Part shown: piece by piece, positions 7,890 to 17,637 of the stretch
How positions within the stretch are numbered: the first letter of the stretch is position 1
Layout: every line of letters begins with the position of its first letter
Assembly: GCF_017877135.1 (NCBI RefSeq)
Contig: NZ_JAGIPH010000008.1
Coordinates: 1 to 64,000 of the forward strand
Length of the DNA: 64,000 nucleotides
Reading direction: 5' to 3'
Source of the DNA: Neorhizobium galegae
GTDB lineage: Bacteria; Pseudomonadota; Alphaproteobacteria; Rhizobiales; Rhizobiaceae
The notes under the pieces: model-generated
The model's database searches: none
Seen by the model: the letters and a program-made list of their open reading frames with translations, nothing else
Told to the model about the DNA's origin: nothing
Program-made: the position numbers and the translations under genes

Positions 7890-9443
7890 TTATCGGGAGG
7901 AGATCTGGTCCGGCCCGGCAAACCGGCCCGGCTTGACGCGGGGTTGCGACTGCTCGGTCTCGTCCTGCCGGTTCCACCAGCCTCCACCCAGCGACTGGTA
8001 GAGCGCCACGGTATCGGTGTAGCGGGTGGCCTGGGCCTTCACGCGAGAGATCACCGCGTTCTGGTAGGTCTGCTGCGCGCTGGAGACGGTCGGATAATCG
8101 ACGGCACCGGTCTTGTACTGTTCTTCGGCCATGGTGAGGCTTGCCTTGGCTGCCTTTTCCGCCTCCGTCTGGGCCTGCAGAGCGTTGGCGTCGTACTGGA
8201 TCGCCCGCAAGCTGTTGGCGACATCCTGGAAGGCGGTGATGACCGTGCTCTTGTACTTGGCAAGATCCTGCTCGAAGGTCGCAACACTCGCTTCCTTTGT
8301 GTGGAACAGCGATCCACCATCAAGCAGCTTCTGGGTGACGGAGCCCGCGACACTCCAGGCAATCGAATTGGCCGAGAAGAGATCGGACGGTGTCGCAGCG
8401 CTCGACCCATAGCTGCCGCTGAGGCTGATCTGCGGCAGCATATTGGCAATCGAAACGCCAACGCTTGCGGTGGCTTCATGCAATGTGGCTTCCGCCGCCC
8501 GGATATCCGGCCGCTGGCGCACGAGCGCCGAGGGCAGGCTGACCGGAAGCGCCTGCGGCAGATGCAGATCGGCAAGCTTGATGCTTTCGCCGCGATCCTG
8601 GCTTGGCAGGCGGCCGAGATAGGCCATCAGTTCGTTGCGGGTCTGGGCACGCTGCTTCTGCAGCGAGGGCAGCGTCGCCTCCGTCTGGGCAAGCGTCGAT
8701 TGCTGCGACAGAACGTCGGAGGCGGGCACGGCGCCGAGGTTGAACTGTTGCTGGATACGCTCCAGCTGTTCCCGCTGGAGCCGGACGATATCCTGGGTGG
8801 CTTCAATCTGTGAACTGAGCGAGGCATCGGTGAGCGCGGACGTCACGACATTGGCGGTAAGCGCCAGATAGGTCGCCTCCAGTTCAAAGCGCTGGTATTC
8901 CGCAGCCGCCCATTTGGCCTCGACCTGCCGGCGCGTGCCGCCAAAGACATCCAGCGCATAGGACACATCGACCGAAGCATTGTGCAGGGTATAGAGGGAG
9001 GCAGAGGCGTTGCCGCTGGCGGCCGTGCGTTCTCGCGTCGAAGACGCGCTGGCACTCACCTGGGGAAACAGCCCGCCTTGTTCAGCAAGTGCTGTTTCAC
9101 GCGCCGCCCTTAGCGCGTATTGTGCTGCCGCGACATCGGGATGGTTGCGAACGGCCTCTTCCACAAAAGCGTTCAGCTGCTTTGACTTGAACAGTGTCCA
9201 CCAGGCCGGGTTCACATCGGTTCCCACCGCGAAACGCTGCGACTGCCCGCCGGCGGCGGACGTCTGGCTGGTTTTGCCGAGATTGTCACGGGTATAGCCG
9301 GTAACGTCAGGCGCATAGGGTACGTAAAAATCGGGTCCGACTGTGCAACCGGAAAGGGCCAGAAGGGTTGAAACGGCAATGATGCGATGCGGAACCCACG
9401 CAAAGTGTGGGCTTGGCAGGGAAAGGACCGGGGGCTTGACCAT
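7890..9443 (-). CDS. RND efflux outer-membrane lipoprotein (NodT/OprM family)
   Basis: TolC-like outer-membrane channel of the efflux system. From the ATG at 9443 the protein has a signal peptide with a lipobox, LALSGC, placing the lipidated Cys at residue 33. It is followed by VGPDFYVPYAP, the typical start of NodT-family lipoproteins (VGPxY motif). Two internally repeated outer-membrane efflux domains span about residues 90-290 and 300-500. A TTG nine bases upstream is possible, but the ATG fits better. It is the first gene of the efflux operon. Its start lies 16 bases from a 19-bp TetR-type operator. Confidence 0.94.
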   Translation of the reverse strand: MVKPPVLSLPSPHFAWVPHRIIAVSTLLALSGCTVGPDFYVPYAPDVTGYTRDNLGKTSQTSAAGGQSQRFAVGTDVNPAWWTLFKSKQLNAFVEEAVRNHPDVAAAQYALRAARETALAEQGGLFPQVSASASSTRERTAASGNASASLYTLHNASVDVSYALDVFGGTRRQVEAKWAAAEYQRFELEATYLALTANVVTSALTDASLSSQIEATQDIVRLQREQLERIQQQFNLGAVPASDVLSQQSTLAQTEATLPSLQKQRAQTRNELMAYLGRLPSQDRGESIKLADLHLPQALPVSLPSALVRQRPDIRAAEATLHEATASVGVSIANMLPQISLSGSYGSSAATPSDLFSANSIAWSVAGSVTQKLLDGGSLFHTKEASVATFEQDLAKYKSTVITAFQDVANSLRAIQYDANALQAQTEAEKAAKASLTMAEEQYKTGAVDYPTVSSAQQTYQNAVISRVKAQATRYTDTVALYQSLGGGWWNRQDETEQSQPRVKPGRFAGPDQISSR

Positions 9444-9459
9444 GTGCTGCAACCAAATT

Positions 9460-9478
9460 GAACCGAACCGTTCAGTTC
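9460..9478. promoter_or_regulatory. TetR-type operator, copy 1 (efflux side)
   Basis: GAACCGAACCGTTCAGTTC fits the palindrome GAAC-N-GAAC-N-GTTC-N-GTTC. An identical 19-base copy lies at 9520-9538, 60 bases away, in the divergent TetR/efflux intergenic region. This copy sits next to the efflux start codon. Confidence 0.8.
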
Positions 9479-9510
9479 ATTTGCGTCAGATTGCAGGCCC
9501 ATATATCAAA

Positions 9511-9538
9511 GTCAAGAGTGAACCGAACCGTTCAGTTC
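9511..9538. promoter_or_regulatory. TetR-type operator, copy 2, with a -35 box for the efflux operon
   Basis: The second identical 19-bp palindrome occupies 9520-9538, just before tetR. On the minus strand TTGACT lies beside it (about 9515-9510), followed after 17 bases by a weak -10 (AATCTG), a plausible efflux promoter between the two operators. Repression of both divergent units by the TetR product is the expected arrangement. Confidence 0.6.
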
Positions 9539-9557
9539 GAACGGAAAGAAAGCAAGC

Positions 9558-10247
9558 ATGAAAGCCGTCGCGGACAAGCAGGCCGAAGAGGCCGAAATCT
9601 CACCGAAAATCGGGAAAAAAAAGAATGCGAAAGTGCGCCTTATTCTACAGGCTGCGCGATCAAGTTTTCTCGATCAAGGCTATGATCTGACCAGCATGGA
9701 CATGATTGCCCAGACGGCCGGCGTCTCGAAGGCGACCGTCTATGCGCATTTCGAGAGCAAGGAAGTCCTGCTTTACGGCCTCATGGCGGAGGAGTTCGAG
9801 ACCCACAGGCCACCGCCCCTTTGGGACAGGGACCAGCCGGTGACGGATATCGAAGCCGCTTTGCGCGCCATCGCGCGACGGTTCACCGCGATCTTTCTCA
9901 GCGACAAGAAACTCGCCTTCCATCGCCTCATCATGACCAATGCCTCGCGCTTTCCAGCCATTACCGAGATCTTCATGAATGGCGGCCCAAGGCGGGAACA
10001 GGCGGAATTGCGCGCCTTCTTCGAAAAGGCCATTTCGGATGGATATTTCCGCATCGACAATATCGATCTTGCGGTGAAGCAGTTTTCGAGCCTCGTGAAG
10101 GCCGACCTGCCGTTGAACTGGGCATTGTCGATAAAGCCGCCATCGCAGGCCGAGTATGATGCCCTGATCGAAGCCGGTGTTGCCGTCTTTCTGGCCGCCT
10201 ATGGCACCGGCCTTCGGCATCACAAGGAAGAGCCGGCACGGTTGTAA
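9558..10247 (+). CDS. TetR/AcrR-family transcriptional repressor of the efflux operon
   Basis: TetR-type regulator of 229 aa. The DNA-binding domain lies at about residues 24-75, with the helix-turn-helix in MDMIAQTAGVSKATVYAHF. The C-terminal ligand and dimerisation region resembles the AefR/AcrR-like group (AFHRLIMTNASRFPAITEIF). It has an unusually polar, Lys/Glu-rich N-terminal tail. The gene is divergent to the outer-membrane/adaptor/pump operon. Two identical palindromes lie in the 114-base gap between the start codons. The local-repressor role is inferred from this arrangement, which is known for AmeR, TtgR and AcrR-type systems. Confidence 0.9.
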   Translation: MKAVADKQAEEAEISPKIGKKKNAKVRLILQAARSSFLDQGYDLTSMDMIAQTAGVSKATVYAHFESKEVLLYGLMAEEFETHRPPPLWDRDQPVTDIEAALRAIARRFTAIFLSDKKLAFHRLIMTNASRFPAITEIFMNGGPRREQAELRAFFEKAISDGYFRIDNIDLAVKQFSSLVKADLPLNWALSIKPPSQAEYDALIEAGVAVFLAAYGTGLRHHKEEPARL

Positions 10248-10319
10248 AACCGGGCACGGGATCGTGGCGTCGGCGGGCTCAGCCCGCAAAGCGTCGTCCG
10301 TCTGCAGAATACGTCACCT

Positions 10320-10351
10320 TTATGAATCGGTGAGGCGCAATCGATTCATAA
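10320..10351. repeat. Perfect 10-bp inverted repeat upstream of the WGR gene
   Basis: TTATGAATCG (10320-10329) and CGATTCATAA (10342-10351) are perfect inverted copies with a 12-base loop. They lie about 43 bases before the WGR-domain start and after tetR. No T-run follows on either side, so an operator is as likely as a terminator. Confidence 0.5.
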
Positions 10352-10393
10352 GTCTCGTTGGACGTTACCGGCAGGATGTCCGACTCTTTCGGC

Positions 10394-10660
10394 ATGAGCA
10401 CACAAACCTACAGTCTTTACGTCGAACGACGGGACGGTGCCCGAAACATGGCACGTTACTACGCGCTGGATATCACCACGACCCTGTTTGGCGACATCTG
10501 TCTGATCCGGACCTGGGGGCGCATCGGAAAGAGGGGGCAGTCCAGGCACCACCATTTCGTAAGGGAAGAGGACGCCGTGGACCTGTTTCTCGATCTGGCC
10601 CGCCGAAAACGTGCACGGGGCTATCACCTGCCCCCTGGCGCAGAAGCGGCACGCGGTTGA
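10394..10660 (+). CDS. Small WGR-domain protein
   Basis: An 88-aa protein made almost entirely of one WGR domain (signature RTWGRIGKRGQ at about residues 40-50). The fold is named for a Trp-Gly-Arg motif and is found in PARP-like proteins, MolR and many single-domain bacterial proteins. Stand-alone WGR proteins are common on rhizobial replicons but their role is poorly known; nucleic-acid binding is the usual guess. I use the ATG at 10394 (MSTQTYSLYVERRD), since an earlier ATG at 10358 would add residues unlike the domain. It stands alone and is convergent to the PfkB gene. Confidence 0.8.
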   Translation: MSTQTYSLYVERRDGARNMARYYALDITTTLFGDICLIRTWGRIGKRGQSRHHHFVREEDAVDLFLDLARRKRARGYHLPPGAEAARG

Positions 10661-10692
10661 GCCGCCGCAGGCCGTCAGGCCTGAGCACCCGC

Positions 10693-11652
10693 CTAGGCCC
10701 GCTCCTGCGCCTGCAGAAGCGCATTTGCCTCCAGACGACTCGGCGCGCCCAGGCGTCCGCCGAAAACGGTGCATTTGAGGGCAGCAGCGGCGGAAGAGAG
10801 GCGAATGGCTTTGCGGGAGGCCATGCCCTCGGCAATAGCAAGCGCAAACGTACCGTGGAAAATGTCGCCCGCCGCCAGCGTATCGACAGCCGTGATCGGA
10901 AATGCCGGTTCAAAGGCGATACCGGACACACCGGGTTCTGCCCAGTAACAGCCGGCCGGACCCGCCGTCACGGCGATGAAGGTTTGTGGGTACCGCGCCT
11001 GCAGCAGAGAGACCATGGTGGCAACATCTGCAGCTCCGGTCAGGCTTTTTGCGGCCGGCTCCGAAAAGACGATATGCGTTGCAGCCGGCGCCAGCTTCTC
11101 CAGCGTTTCCACTGGTGCAACGTCGCCGTCCAGAATGGCGGGCTTGCCCAGGTGGCGCGCCATGGTCAGCACATCGAGCGCCATGGCCGGCCAGCGCACG
11201 TCCACGAGCACCGCGTCGAAGGCGGCAAGGTCCTTTTCGGTGCAGGAACGTTTCGTTGCGTGCAGCTTCTGATCGTAAAAGGGCACGATCAGCCGTTCAC
11301 CCGCCGCATCAACGAGGATCGTCGACAAGGCCGAGCGGGCGCCATCGACAACCGTCATGCCATCGGTGTCGATGCCGCTCTCGGCAAGCTCCCGCACAAT
11401 GCGGTGACCTGTCTCGTCATTGCCGACCGCACCCCAGAGGCTCGCGCGACCGCCCATGCAGACCACGGCATAAGCGGCACTCGCCGCCATGCCTTCGGCA
11501 ATCTGCTCCATGGCATAGGGCAGAACCTTGCCCTCGCCACGCGGCATCTCGTGCACTCGAAACAGCGTATCGAGCACGGCCGCGCCGACGCACAGCACGC
11601 GACCGGGCGGCTGGACCGCCCGGATGCCGACCGGCTCCACACCCTTCGTCAT
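10693..11652 (-). CDS. PfkB-family carbohydrate kinase
   Basis: Ribokinase/PfkB-fold sugar kinase of 319 aa. The N-terminal strand VLCVGAAVLDTLF and the C-terminal signature AVDTLAAGDIFHGTFA (about residues 245-260), with the catalytic Asp in AAGD, mark the family. The usual GAGD is AAGD here. It is the last gene of the sugar-type ABC operon, two bases after the ATPase gene, so it probably phosphorylates the imported sugar or a keto-deoxy derivative. With the DapA-family aldolase at the operon head, a 2-keto-3-deoxy sugar-acid kinase is a reasonable guess. The exact substrate is not readable. Confidence 0.87.
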   Translation of the reverse strand: MTKGVEPVGIRAVQPPGRVLCVGAAVLDTLFRVHEMPRGEGKVLPYAMEQIAEGMAASAAYAVVCMGGRASLWGAVGNDETGHRIVRELAESGIDTDGMTVVDGARSALSTILVDAAGERLIVPFYDQKLHATKRSCTEKDLAAFDAVLVDVRWPAMALDVLTMARHLGKPAILDGDVAPVETLEKLAPAATHIVFSEPAAKSLTGAADVATMVSLLQARYPQTFIAVTAGPAGCYWAEPGVSGIAFEPAFPITAVDTLAAGDIFHGTFALAIAEGMASRKAIRLSSAAAALKCTVFGGRLGAPSRLEANALLQAQERA

Positions 11653-11654
11653 GA

Positions 11655-12716
<1,062 letters not shown>

Positions 12717-12753
12717 TGTGATGATCCCGTAATGAGCCCTGTCGGGCTATGTG

Positions 12754-13575
12754 TCAGCCGCCCTTGACGGCGCCGGCGGTGAGCCCCGCGACAATCTGTT
12801 TCTGCGCAAACATGGTGAGCAAGAGCACCGGCAGCGTGACGATCAAAGCCGCCGCCGCAAGCGGTCCCCAGCTGACCTGTTCGAAGGACAGCATGTTGTA
12901 GACGGCAACCGGAAGCGTGCGCGTTTCGCGGCTGGCCAGCACGATGCCGAAGACAAAGTTGTTCCAGGAGAAGATCACCGCCAGGATGAAGGATACGACG
13001 ATGCCGGGCTTGGCAATCGGCAGCGCCACGAGGCGAAACACCTGCCAGGACGAGGCGCCATCGATGCTGGCGGCTTCCTCCAGTTCCTTCGGCGTCGTCT
13101 CGAAATAGCCGATCATGATCCACACCACGATCGGAACCGTGACGACGAGATGGATGATGATCTGCGGCCAGAGCGTGCCGAGCATGTTCAGCCATTGGAA
13201 CAGCAGGAACAGCGGAATGAGGAAGGAAAGGCCGGGCGTCATGCGGGCGATCATGATGATCACCGCCGATTTTTCGGCCTTCAGCCGGGCGATGCCGTAG
13301 CCGGCCGGAACGCCGATCACCAGCGCCAGAAGCGTGGCAGCACCGGTCACCAGGATCGAATTCCAGAAATAGAGGAAGAAATTGTTCTCCTCGAAAACCT
13401 TCACATAGTTCGACCAGGCAAACCGTTCCGGAATAAAGATCGGCGGATAGGCACCGTTGTCGATCTCGTATTTGAGCGACAGCGAGATCATCCAGAGAAA
13501 GAACAGGATGACCGGCGAAATCATCACGAGCGACACGAAGAACAAGCCGATCCGGTTAAGGGTCTTGCGTTTCAT
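12754..13575 (-). CDS. Sugar ABC transporter permease (MalG type)
   Basis: Binding-protein-dependent inner-membrane permease of 273 aa with about six membrane segments. The first is near residues 10-30. The conserved EAA loop for ATPase contact is ELEEAASIDGASSWQVFRLVALP, about residues 164-186. It overlaps the preceding permease gene by one base (TGATG), so translation is probably coupled. It pairs with the MalF-type permease encoded just upstream. No odd features. Confidence 0.93.
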   Translation of the reverse strand: MKRKTLNRIGLFFVSLVMISPVILFFLWMISLSLKYEIDNGAYPPIFIPERFAWSNYVKVFEENNFFLYFWNSILVTGAATLLALVIGVPAGYGIARLKAEKSAVIIMIARMTPGLSFLIPLFLLFQWLNMLGTLWPQIIIHLVVTVPIVVWIMIGYFETTPKELEEAASIDGASSWQVFRLVALPIAKPGIVVSFILAVIFSWNNFVFGIVLASRETRTLPVAVYNMLSFEQVSWGPLAAAALIVTLPVLLLTMFAQKQIVAGLTAGAVKGG

Positions 13576-14513
13576 CAGCGTTCCTCCATCTCGGACCAGT
13601 TGGCCCTCTGGCGCACCATCAACAGCACGAAGGAAAGCGCGATGATGGCGATGAAGAAGACGACGGCCATGGCTGAGCCGTAACCGATGTCGTAATAGGC
13701 AAAGGACGTGTTGTAGAGGTAGATATTGATCGTCTCGGAAGCCGTCCCGGGCCCGCCTTGTGTCATCGCATAGATGATGTCGAAGCTTTTCACCGCATCG
13801 ATGGAGCGGATGATCACCGCGATCATCAGGAAGGGCGCGATCATCGGCATGGTGAGATAGCGGAATTTCTGCCAGGCATTGGCGCCGTCGATCTCGGCGC
13901 TCTCGTAAGGCTCACGCGGCACGGCGGCGAGCCCCCCGAGAACGATCAGCATGACGAGCGGCGTCCACTGCCAGGTTTCCACCAGCACCAGCGAGGGGAT
14001 CACGGTCGACTGGTTGTAGATCCATTCGAGCGGGCCGATGCCGATGAAGGAAAGCAGGTAGTTGAGGACGCCGAGCTGGGGATGAAACATCATCGTCCAG
14101 ACAAGGGCGATGGCAACCGGCGTTGCCATCATCGGCATGACGAACACGCCGCGCAGGAAGCCGCGCATGGGAAACTCGGCATCGAACACCAGGGCTGCAA
14201 GCGTTCCCAGAAACAGCGGCGCCACCACGGACAACACGGTGTAGATCAGCGTGTGCCAGAGAGATTCCCAGAAGCGCCCATCGCCTGCCAGCCGGATATA
14301 GTTTTCCAGCCCGATGAAGCTCTGCTCCTGGCCGAGCGTCCAGCGATGCGCGCTCATCCACAGGGTAAAGACCCAGGGGAAGACGATCACGGCCGAAATG
14401 ACGACCAGGGCCGGAATGACGAACGGCCAGTAGTTGGGAGCAAGCCGCGCGGGCTTGCTCCTCTTGGCGCCGCGCGTGCCGGCCGATGTGTTTTCCATGC
14501 TCACGGAGACCAT
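13575..14513 (-). CDS. Sugar ABC transporter permease (MalF/UgpA type)
   Basis: Permease of 312 aa with an N-terminal cytoplasmic tail rich in basic residues (RGAKRSKPARLAP). The first membrane segment is at about 28-50. The EAA loop is YESAEIDGANAWQKFRYLTMP at about 211-231. Its start codon overlaps the stop of the binding-protein gene (TAATG) and its end overlaps the next permease by one base. A second possible start, MENTS, lies five codons in. Forms the channel heterodimer with the MalG-type partner. Confidence 0.93.
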   Translation of the reverse strand: MVSVSMENTSAGTRGAKRSKPARLAPNYWPFVIPALVVISAVIVFPWVFTLWMSAHRWTLGQEQSFIGLENYIRLAGDGRFWESLWHTLIYTVLSVVAPLFLGTLAALVFDAEFPMRGFLRGVFVMPMMATPVAIALVWTMMFHPQLGVLNYLLSFIGIGPLEWIYNQSTVIPSLVLVETWQWTPLVMLIVLGGLAAVPREPYESAEIDGANAWQKFRYLTMPMIAPFLMIAVIIRSIDAVKSFDIIYAMTQGGPGTASETINIYLYNTSFAYYDIGYGSAMAVVFFIAIIALSFVLLMVRQRANWSEMEER

Positions 14514-15844
14514 TATCCCTCGCTTCGCGCCAGAACAGGTGCGAACTGTTCCGTCGCCTTCTTCAGTTCTGCCGCCGGATCGGCACCGCCGATCATGTTG
14601 GTGAGACCAACGCCGTAGGTGTCGCGGAATTCCGTCACCGGAATGATCACCGGCAGCGCCAGCTGCGACACCTTGCCGGAGCCCACGACGGCATCGAGCC
14701 AGGCCGCCGGCATTTTCACGCCCTCGCGCACCTTCTGGTCTTCCAGGATCGACTGGCGGAAGGGAACGCCGGCACCGGCCTGCAGCAGGCGGGCGCCCAT
14801 GTCATGCGAGATCGCCCACTGGCAGAACAGATAGGCGGCTTCCTTCTTGGCGCTGGCTTCCACAACGCCGAGGCCATCGCCGAACGTGCCGGCCGCCTGG
14901 ACGGCAGGCCCCTTCGGCATCACGCCATAGCCGACCTTGCCGACGACGCGTGATTTTTCCGGATTCTCGATCGGTGGCGCGAAACCGACGCCATCAAACC
15001 ACATGCCGATCTTACCCTGCAGGAAGGCCGATTGCGCTTCTGCCCAGTTGAAGCCGGAGACGCCGGGAGGGGCAGCCTTCGTCATCAGGCGCTGGTAGAG
15101 CTTGGCGGCCTCCACGGCCTCCTTGCTGTCCGTTGACAGTTTCCCGTCGGCGCCGATCGGCTTTGCGCCGTATCCGAGCATCAACGAAGTCCAGACCGGC
15201 GTATTGGCATTTTTCAGGCCGCGGGCGACGAAACCATAGGTATTGGTCGATGGGTCGGTGATCTTTTCCGCCGCCGTGACCATCTCCTCGAAGGTCTGCG
15301 GGTATTTGAGGCCCTTGGCGTCAAACAGTTCCTTGTTCCAGTAGACGATCCAGTAATCCACCGAGAAGGGAAGCGAGCGCAGCACACCGGCTTGATCCTT
15401 GGCAAACTGCATCCCGGCTTCGGCAAAATCACTTTCGACGAGCGACGGATCGGTCAGCGAGGGATCCTTGAGGAAGCCACTGATATCGGCCAGCCACTTA
15501 CCCTTTTCGAACTGGCGCTTCTGCACGTGGTAGCTCAGATGCACGACATCGAAGCTCGGCTTGCCGGACGACAGCTCGATCACCACCTTCTGGCGCTGCT
15601 GCTGCTCGGGAGTTGCCTCCGCGTTGACCTTGATGCCGGTCAGCGCCTCGAATTCGGGCAGATACTTGATCAGCGTCTCGCTGCGCGGGCTCTTGACCAG
15701 ATTGACTTCCAGCGTGGTGCCGGCGTGCTTCTTCCAGTTGACGGCCGCCGATGCCGGGCGGATGCCCAGAAGGGCGCTGCCGCCGATGGCCGTGGTGCCG
15801 GCCAGGAACCCACGGCGCGTGGGGTTGAGCCATGAATGCGTCAT
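14513..15844 (-). CDS. Periplasmic sugar-binding protein of the ABC importer (SBP family 1)
   Basis: Extracytoplasmic solute-binding protein, 443 aa. The N-terminus has a Tat-type signal (TRRGFLAG at residues 9-16, then a hydrophobic stretch ending near ASA), so the protein is probably exported folded. The rest matches family-1 sugar-binding proteins, with YWIVYWNKELFDAKGLKYP (about 165-183) as a typical core motif. It is the first transport gene, before permease-permease-ATPase, so it defines the operon as an importer. Expression is probably under the GntR gene 47 bases upstream. Ligand unknown. Confidence 0.93.
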   Translation of the reverse strand: MTHSWLNPTRRGFLAGTTAIGGSALLGIRPASAAVNWKKHAGTTLEVNLVKSPRSETLIKYLPEFEALTGIKVNAEATPEQQQRQKVVIELSSGKPSFDVVHLSYHVQKRQFEKGKWLADISGFLKDPSLTDPSLVESDFAEAGMQFAKDQAGVLRSLPFSVDYWIVYWNKELFDAKGLKYPQTFEEMVTAAEKITDPSTNTYGFVARGLKNANTPVWTSLMLGYGAKPIGADGKLSTDSKEAVEAAKLYQRLMTKAAPPGVSGFNWAEAQSAFLQGKIGMWFDGVGFAPPIENPEKSRVVGKVGYGVMPKGPAVQAAGTFGDGLGVVEASAKKEAAYLFCQWAISHDMGARLLQAGAGVPFRQSILEDQKVREGVKMPAAWLDAVVGSGKVSQLALPVIIPVTEFRDTYGVGLTNMIGGADPAAELKKATEQFAPVLARSEG

Positions 15845-15891
15845 TCGTTTCTCCTCCTTTGAACCGGGATCTCCTCCCCCGGCTTTGTTTC

Positions 15892-16551
15892 CTATACGGC
15901 CAGCGCCCTGTCCCTCGCATTGCGGATATGGGCCGACAGCCGTTCCACGGCCTCTTCCACCGAGCGTCGCTCGACGGCTTCGAGAATGGCCAGGTGTTCC
16001 TTCATTACCGAGGCCACGTGGCCGGCAATGCGGAAACGCTCCTGGTTGATGAGGCGCATCTTGATCGAATTGACCCGGTAGGCGTTCGAGATGATCGAAT
16101 TGCCGAGCCGGTCGATGAAGGCGTCATGCATACCCCAGTCGACCGCCTGGGCATGTTCGTCGAGTTCCGGTGACACCTTGCCGCTGGCAGCCGCTTCGGC
16201 GATATCGCGGTGATCCTTCAGCAGTTTGGCAATTTCCTCATCCGACACCGAGAGGGTAAACAGCGCCAGCGCTTCCTTTTCCAGGAACATGCGGAACTGA
16301 AAGGCCTCGCGGATGAGATTGAGGTCGATATGGGCAACCTGAAGGCCTCTCTGCGGCACGGTCTTGATCAGCCCGTCCGCCTCGAGCCGCGGGATTGCCT
16401 CGCGGATTGCGCCGAGTGGCAGGCCCGTCAACTCGACGAGGCGGCGTTGGGAGATGAACTGGCCGGGGCGAACATCGCGCAACAGAAGATGCTGCGTAAA
16501 GCTTTCATACGCACGCTCCCGAAGGCTTGTCTGCTCGCCCGTCTCGTCCAT
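15892..16551 (-). CDS. GntR-family (FadR/FCD subfamily) transcriptional regulator
   Basis: Regulator of 219 aa: an N-terminal winged helix (about residues 10-75, with RRLVELTGLPLGAIREAIPRLEADGLI) and a C-terminal FCD ligand-binding domain (about 85-215). FCD regulators usually sense carboxylic or sugar acids through a metal site of Asp/His residues. I use the ATG at 16551 (MDETGEQTSLRERAY), preceded by AGGGAG. The gene sits inside the operon between the DapA-family gene (22 bases upstream) and the binding protein, so it probably controls its own operon. Confidence 0.9.
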   Translation of the reverse strand: MDETGEQTSLRERAYESFTQHLLLRDVRPGQFISQRRLVELTGLPLGAIREAIPRLEADGLIKTVPQRGLQVAHIDLNLIREAFQFRMFLEKEALALFTLSVSDEEIAKLLKDHRDIAEAAASGKVSPELDEHAQAVDWGMHDAFIDRLGNSIISNAYRVNSIKMRLINQERFRIAGHVASVMKEHLAILEAVERRSVEEAVERLSAHIRNARDRALAV

Positions 16552-16573
16552 GCTCCCTCTCTCCCAGGCGACC

Positions 16574-17458
16574 TCAGGCCGCCTTCTGGTGAAACAGCCT
16601 GTCGAAGGCCCCTTCGATCCGGCTTTGATCTTCCGCGGAAAGCGAAACCAGCGGCGCGCGCACGTCACGCCATACGGCTTCTCCCGTCGTATGGGATAGC
16701 AGCACCTTGACGGCAGGCGTTACCGGAAATTTCAAAAGCTCCACAACAAGATCCTCGACCCGCTTGTCGTCGCGTCCTTCGACGGCCATGGCGCGCACAT
16801 CCTGCGTGAGGAAATTGGCCACGCCGGAGATCGCCCCCTGCCCGCCAAGCCGCACGCCGCGGGCGAGATCGCGCTCGTCACCAATGAGGATGACGAGGTC
16901 GCCATGCTCCTTCAGCAGACGCTCGGTATAGGTCCAGGTCCCACCGGAATCCTTGACGCCGGTCACGATGCCCGGGAAGGCCTTTCGCAGGCGCCCGACG
17001 AGTTCCACCGACAGCGCCACCATGGTAACGGACGGGATGTTATAGACGAGGATATCGCGCGCGCCGGCACCGATCTTGGCAAAGACCGCCGAGAACCAGG
17101 CAAACAGCCCGTCATCGCTGACATTCTTGAAGTAGGACGGCGGGGCGAGCAGAATGTTGCGCACGCCGGCGGACAGCGCCTGCGCCGCCTGGTCTGCGGC
17201 ATCCTCGACGGAATCCACCAGCACGCCGACAACGATATCGGAGGGTGCAATTCCGGCCTCGATAAACGCAGAAAGGATGTCCTGGCGTTCACGGCTGCCG
17301 ACCGAGCAGCCTTCGCCCGTGGTGCCGAACAGGGTCACGCTGTTGCAGCCGTTCGAAAGGCAGCGGCGGGCGTGCGGGATCAGGGCATCGACATCAACCG
17401 CACCGTCTGGCGTGAATGGGGTGGTCAGGGCGGCCGAAAGGCCAAATTTCTGTGTCAC
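16574..17458 (-). CDS. DapA-family (dihydrodipicolinate synthase-like) aldolase/lyase
   Basis: Class I, Schiff-base TIM-barrel aldolase family, 294 aa. The pyruvate-binding motif LFGTTGEG is near residue 43, the active-site Tyr is in LVYNIPS (about 139), and the Schiff-base Lys is in TGVKDSGG (about 166). It starts at GTG 17458 with GGAGGAG nine bases upstream. DapA homologues next to a GntR regulator and a sugar ABC importer are usually catabolic 2-keto-3-deoxy sugar-acid aldolases rather than lysine enzymes. That reading is inference. It is the first gene of the transcription unit that ends with the PfkB kinase. Confidence 0.88.
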   Translation of the reverse strand: MTQKFGLSAALTTPFTPDGAVDVDALIPHARRCLSNGCNSVTLFGTTGEGCSVGSRERQDILSAFIEAGIAPSDIVVGVLVDSVEDAADQAAQALSAGVRNILLAPPSYFKNVSDDGLFAWFSAVFAKIGAGARDILVYNIPSVTMVALSVELVGRLRKAFPGIVTGVKDSGGTWTYTERLLKEHGDLVILIGDERDLARGVRLGGQGAISGVANFLTQDVRAMAVEGRDDKRVEDLVVELLKFPVTPAVKVLLSHTTGEAVWRDVRAPLVSLSAEDQSRIEGAFDRLFHQKAA

Positions 17459-17541
17459 GTGTGCGGCTCCTCCAACATGGTTGATTGTTGATAGCGCACT
17501 GACATGTTAGCTGTAAATAGCTGGTTTTAATTTTTTACGAA

Positions 17542-17574
17542 GACGGGCCGGTCGCAGCAAGCGGCCGGCCCGTC
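17542..17574 (-). terminator. GC-rich hairpin between two minus-strand operons
   Basis: GACGGGCCGG (17542-17551) and CCGGCCCGTC (17565-17574) form a perfect 10-bp stem with a 13-base loop after the spermidine-type ABC operon (stop at 17638) and before the DapA operon. On the minus strand the stem is followed by TTCGT and an A-rich tract rather than a U-run, so it is an imperfect intrinsic terminator. Confidence 0.5.
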
Positions 17575-17637
17575 AGGAGATGATGGAGGCTGTCCACCCG
17601 CACATGGCGGCCGGACAGCGGGCACGATTTCAGCCGA

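Noticed and set aside
17459..17541. Small AGCT-type palindrome before the DapA-family gene as an operator
   Set aside because: Arms of only four bases around GTAAAT are too short to support a regulatory claim.
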